Source: Cudoniella acicularis (lineage: Eukaryota; Ascomycota; Leotiomycetes; Helotiales; Helotiaceae). From it: DNA of 34,736 nucleotides. Numbering within the stretch: position 1 is the first letter of the stretch; the number at the start of each line of letters is the position of its first letter. The DNA lies in the NCBI GenBank assembly GCA_013054445.1, contig JAAMPI010000499.1, positions 1-34,736 of the forward strand. Direction: 5' to 3'. This document shows, one piece after another, positions 33,395-34,736 of this stretch. The position numbers were made by a program, and so were the translations under genes. The notes below the pieces were generated by a model that was not told where the DNA came from, did not search any database, and saw only the letters and a list, made by a program, of their open reading frames with translations.

Positions 33395-34736
33395 ATGACT
33401 GTCTTGAGTCTTTTGAAGCGCTTGGAAGTCAAGCCGACTAATGATGAGTGGGAGAGTATTGATACCAGTCGATGGGGAAATAAAGACGTGAGGTTCCTGA
33501 CTTTGAACTTCTTTTGGATGGCAAGCTAATATTGTTGAATAGGTGTACCCAATTCCCCATGACAAGAACATACGGTGTTGCAGCCTTCTGCATATACTGG
33601 GGTAAGCACATCCATTTCAATGCTCGAATGAGACTGACAAATCCATAGCAACTTGCAGCGTCTCCCTTTCCTCCTGGACAATCGGAAGTAGTTTAATTGG
33701 CTACGACCTCACAGCCGGGCAAGCATGCGGAGCCGTCGTACGTCCTCCTTTTCCTCCAACCCAAATCCATTTCTAACACTCAAATAGCTCGTCAGAACCG
33801 CAATAGCATCGCTCAGCGCCTTCCTCACCGGCACACCAGGAACAGTCCACCATCTCGGATACGGTATTCTCGGACGAGCTGCCTTTGGGCTATGGGGCTC
33901 ATATTTTTGCGTCATGATGAATGTCTTCTAGTCTTTTGTTTTCTATGGAACGCAGATGTATTTTGGTGGGCAGGCTTTCGTTCTTATTCTTTCGTCGATT
34001 TTTCCGACGTTTTTGAGGATGAAGAATACGCTTCCTGACAGGTTTTTCTTTGAACCCTGGCATGTGAGAAGAACGGTGCTGATGATGTATATTTTTAATA
34101 GTACTGGAATTACAACACAGGCTCTGGTTGGATTCCTCCTCTTCATTGTGCTCTACTTCCCCATCATCTGGTTCATTCCTCCCTACAAAATCCAACGCCT
34201 TATATACCCAGCCATAGGCGTATCAATCGTCACCATGCTCGGAATAATGGGCTGGGCAATCCACGTTCGGTTCCCTCCCCTCTCCTTTTCTCGACCCCAC
34301 ATTAACAGTTACCCCCCAGGTAAACGGCGGCACAGGAAACCTAATCGGCTCCTCTCTCTCCCTCTCCAAAACCGAAGCCGGCTTCCGCATGGTTCAAGGA
34401 ATCAGCTCCGTAGCGGAAACCTGCACCGGCGGAAGCGACCGCGTCTCAGACTGGACGCGGCGGTACGGACGATCAAGACACGCACCTACGCCTGCTATGT
34501 TGACAACGTTACCGTTGACGATTGCGTTGACGGCCCTTGTGAGGGTGTTGACGACGAGTGCTACGACGGCGATGTATGGGGAGGTGATTTGGAATTCGCT
34601 TGTTATATTGCAGTATGTGCAGCAGGTGTCTTATACACCGGCTTGTAGGGCGGGGACTTTTGTGGGTTCTTCCCTTCTCCCTCCTCTTTCTCCTCTTTCT
34701 CCTCTTTCTCCTCTTTCTCCTCTTTCTCCTCTTTCT
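33395..34736 (+). pseudogene. NCS1-family nucleobase permease, broken and cut by the window end
   Basis: Exons 33395-33487, 33543-33601, 33649-33737, 33788-34041, 34102-34264 and 34320 onward, with introns of 47-60 bp and matching phases outside exon 2. The product belongs to the NCS1 (FUR/FCY/allantoin/uracil) transporters, plasma-membrane proteins with 12 segments that import nucleobases or related compounds with protons. Signs: ESIDTSRWGNKD, SSWTIGSSLIGYDLTAGQA, GTPGTVHHLGYGILGRAA, YFGGQAFVLILSS, hydrophobic helices LVGFLLFIVLYFPIIWFI and the hallmark YTGGSDRVSDWTR-like loop (here CTGGSDRVSDWTR), then QQVSYTPACRAGTF. In exon 2 the frame changes between YPIPHDK and TYGVAAFCIYW (about 33567-33572; two bases appear lost). 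TAG at 33929-33931 interrupts MMNVF and SFVFYGTQ, readily explained by C-to-T. The 3' part lies outside the window. Confidence 0.85.
34682..34736 (+). repeat. 9 bp tandem repeat (TCCTCTTTC), six copies, reaching the window end
   Basis: Perfect 9 bp units TCCTCTTTC repeat from 34682 to 34735 and continue past the last base. It lies just after the last recognisable permease codons, probably in an intron whose donor would be the GTGGGT near 34662. If translated it would encode Ser-Pro-Leu repeats. The full length is not visible. Confidence 0.9.

Noticed and set aside
1..34736. CRISPR array, rRNA operon or prokaryotic operon signals
   Set aside because: None seen; the genes are intron-rich and fungal, and the tandem repeats present are short microsatellites without spacers.

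Overview
The window reads as genomic DNA of a filamentous ascomycete (Pezizomycotina; a leotiomycete-like species is my guess). Support: genes are split by many 43-120 bp introns with GT...AG ends and CTAAC/CTGAC-type branch sites, and the families are typical of these fungi (highly reducing polyketide synthase, LaeA-like methyltransferase, 2EXR and F-box proteins, HET-like relic). Apart from a few very short exons, gene models below were built by hand from reading frame, splice sites and family similarity remembered from general knowledge; no database was searched.

Left part (about 0.3-18.6 kb) looks like a secondary-metabolite locus. A two-exon alpha/beta hydrolase (288-1328, minus) is divergently paired, over a 649 bp shared promoter, with a 20-exon highly reducing polyketide synthase (1978-10484, plus; KS-AT-DH-degenerate methyltransferase-ER-KR-ACP, no release domain). 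The PKS frame is broken inside the AT domain at a triple GGCC run. After 2.4 kb of AT-rich DNA with imperfect repeats comes a six-exon LaeA-like methyltransferase (12905-14591, minus), then 2.3 kb without a recognisable gene, then a decayed berberine-bridge-type FAD oxidoreductase (16906-18624, plus).

Middle part (18.6-24 kb) is gene-poor. It holds the remains of an F-box/2EXR-like gene with TPR-like C-terminal repeats (about 20595-21762, minus, several stops) and an intact 2EXR protein (22575-23753, minus).

Right part: a housekeeping gene, the ribosome quality control factor Rqc2/Tae2 (24107-27334, plus), a RidA-like gene with an unresolved middle (27991-28607, plus), an F-box protein whose F-box lies in a different frame from its body (28931-30257, minus), a HET-like N-terminal relic (31244-31742, plus), an alpha/beta hydrolase with one frame break (31834-32788, plus) and an NCS1 nucleobase permease with a frame break and an in-frame stop, cut by the window end (33395-34736, plus).

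The most striking window-level signal is that at least six genes carry isolated frame breaks or stops while their splice sites and motifs remain readable. This is either recent gene decay in a subtelomere-like accessory region or uncorrected indels in the assembly; some stops are compatible with C-to-T change and argue for true decay in those genes. I saw no CRISPR array, rRNA or convincing tRNA.
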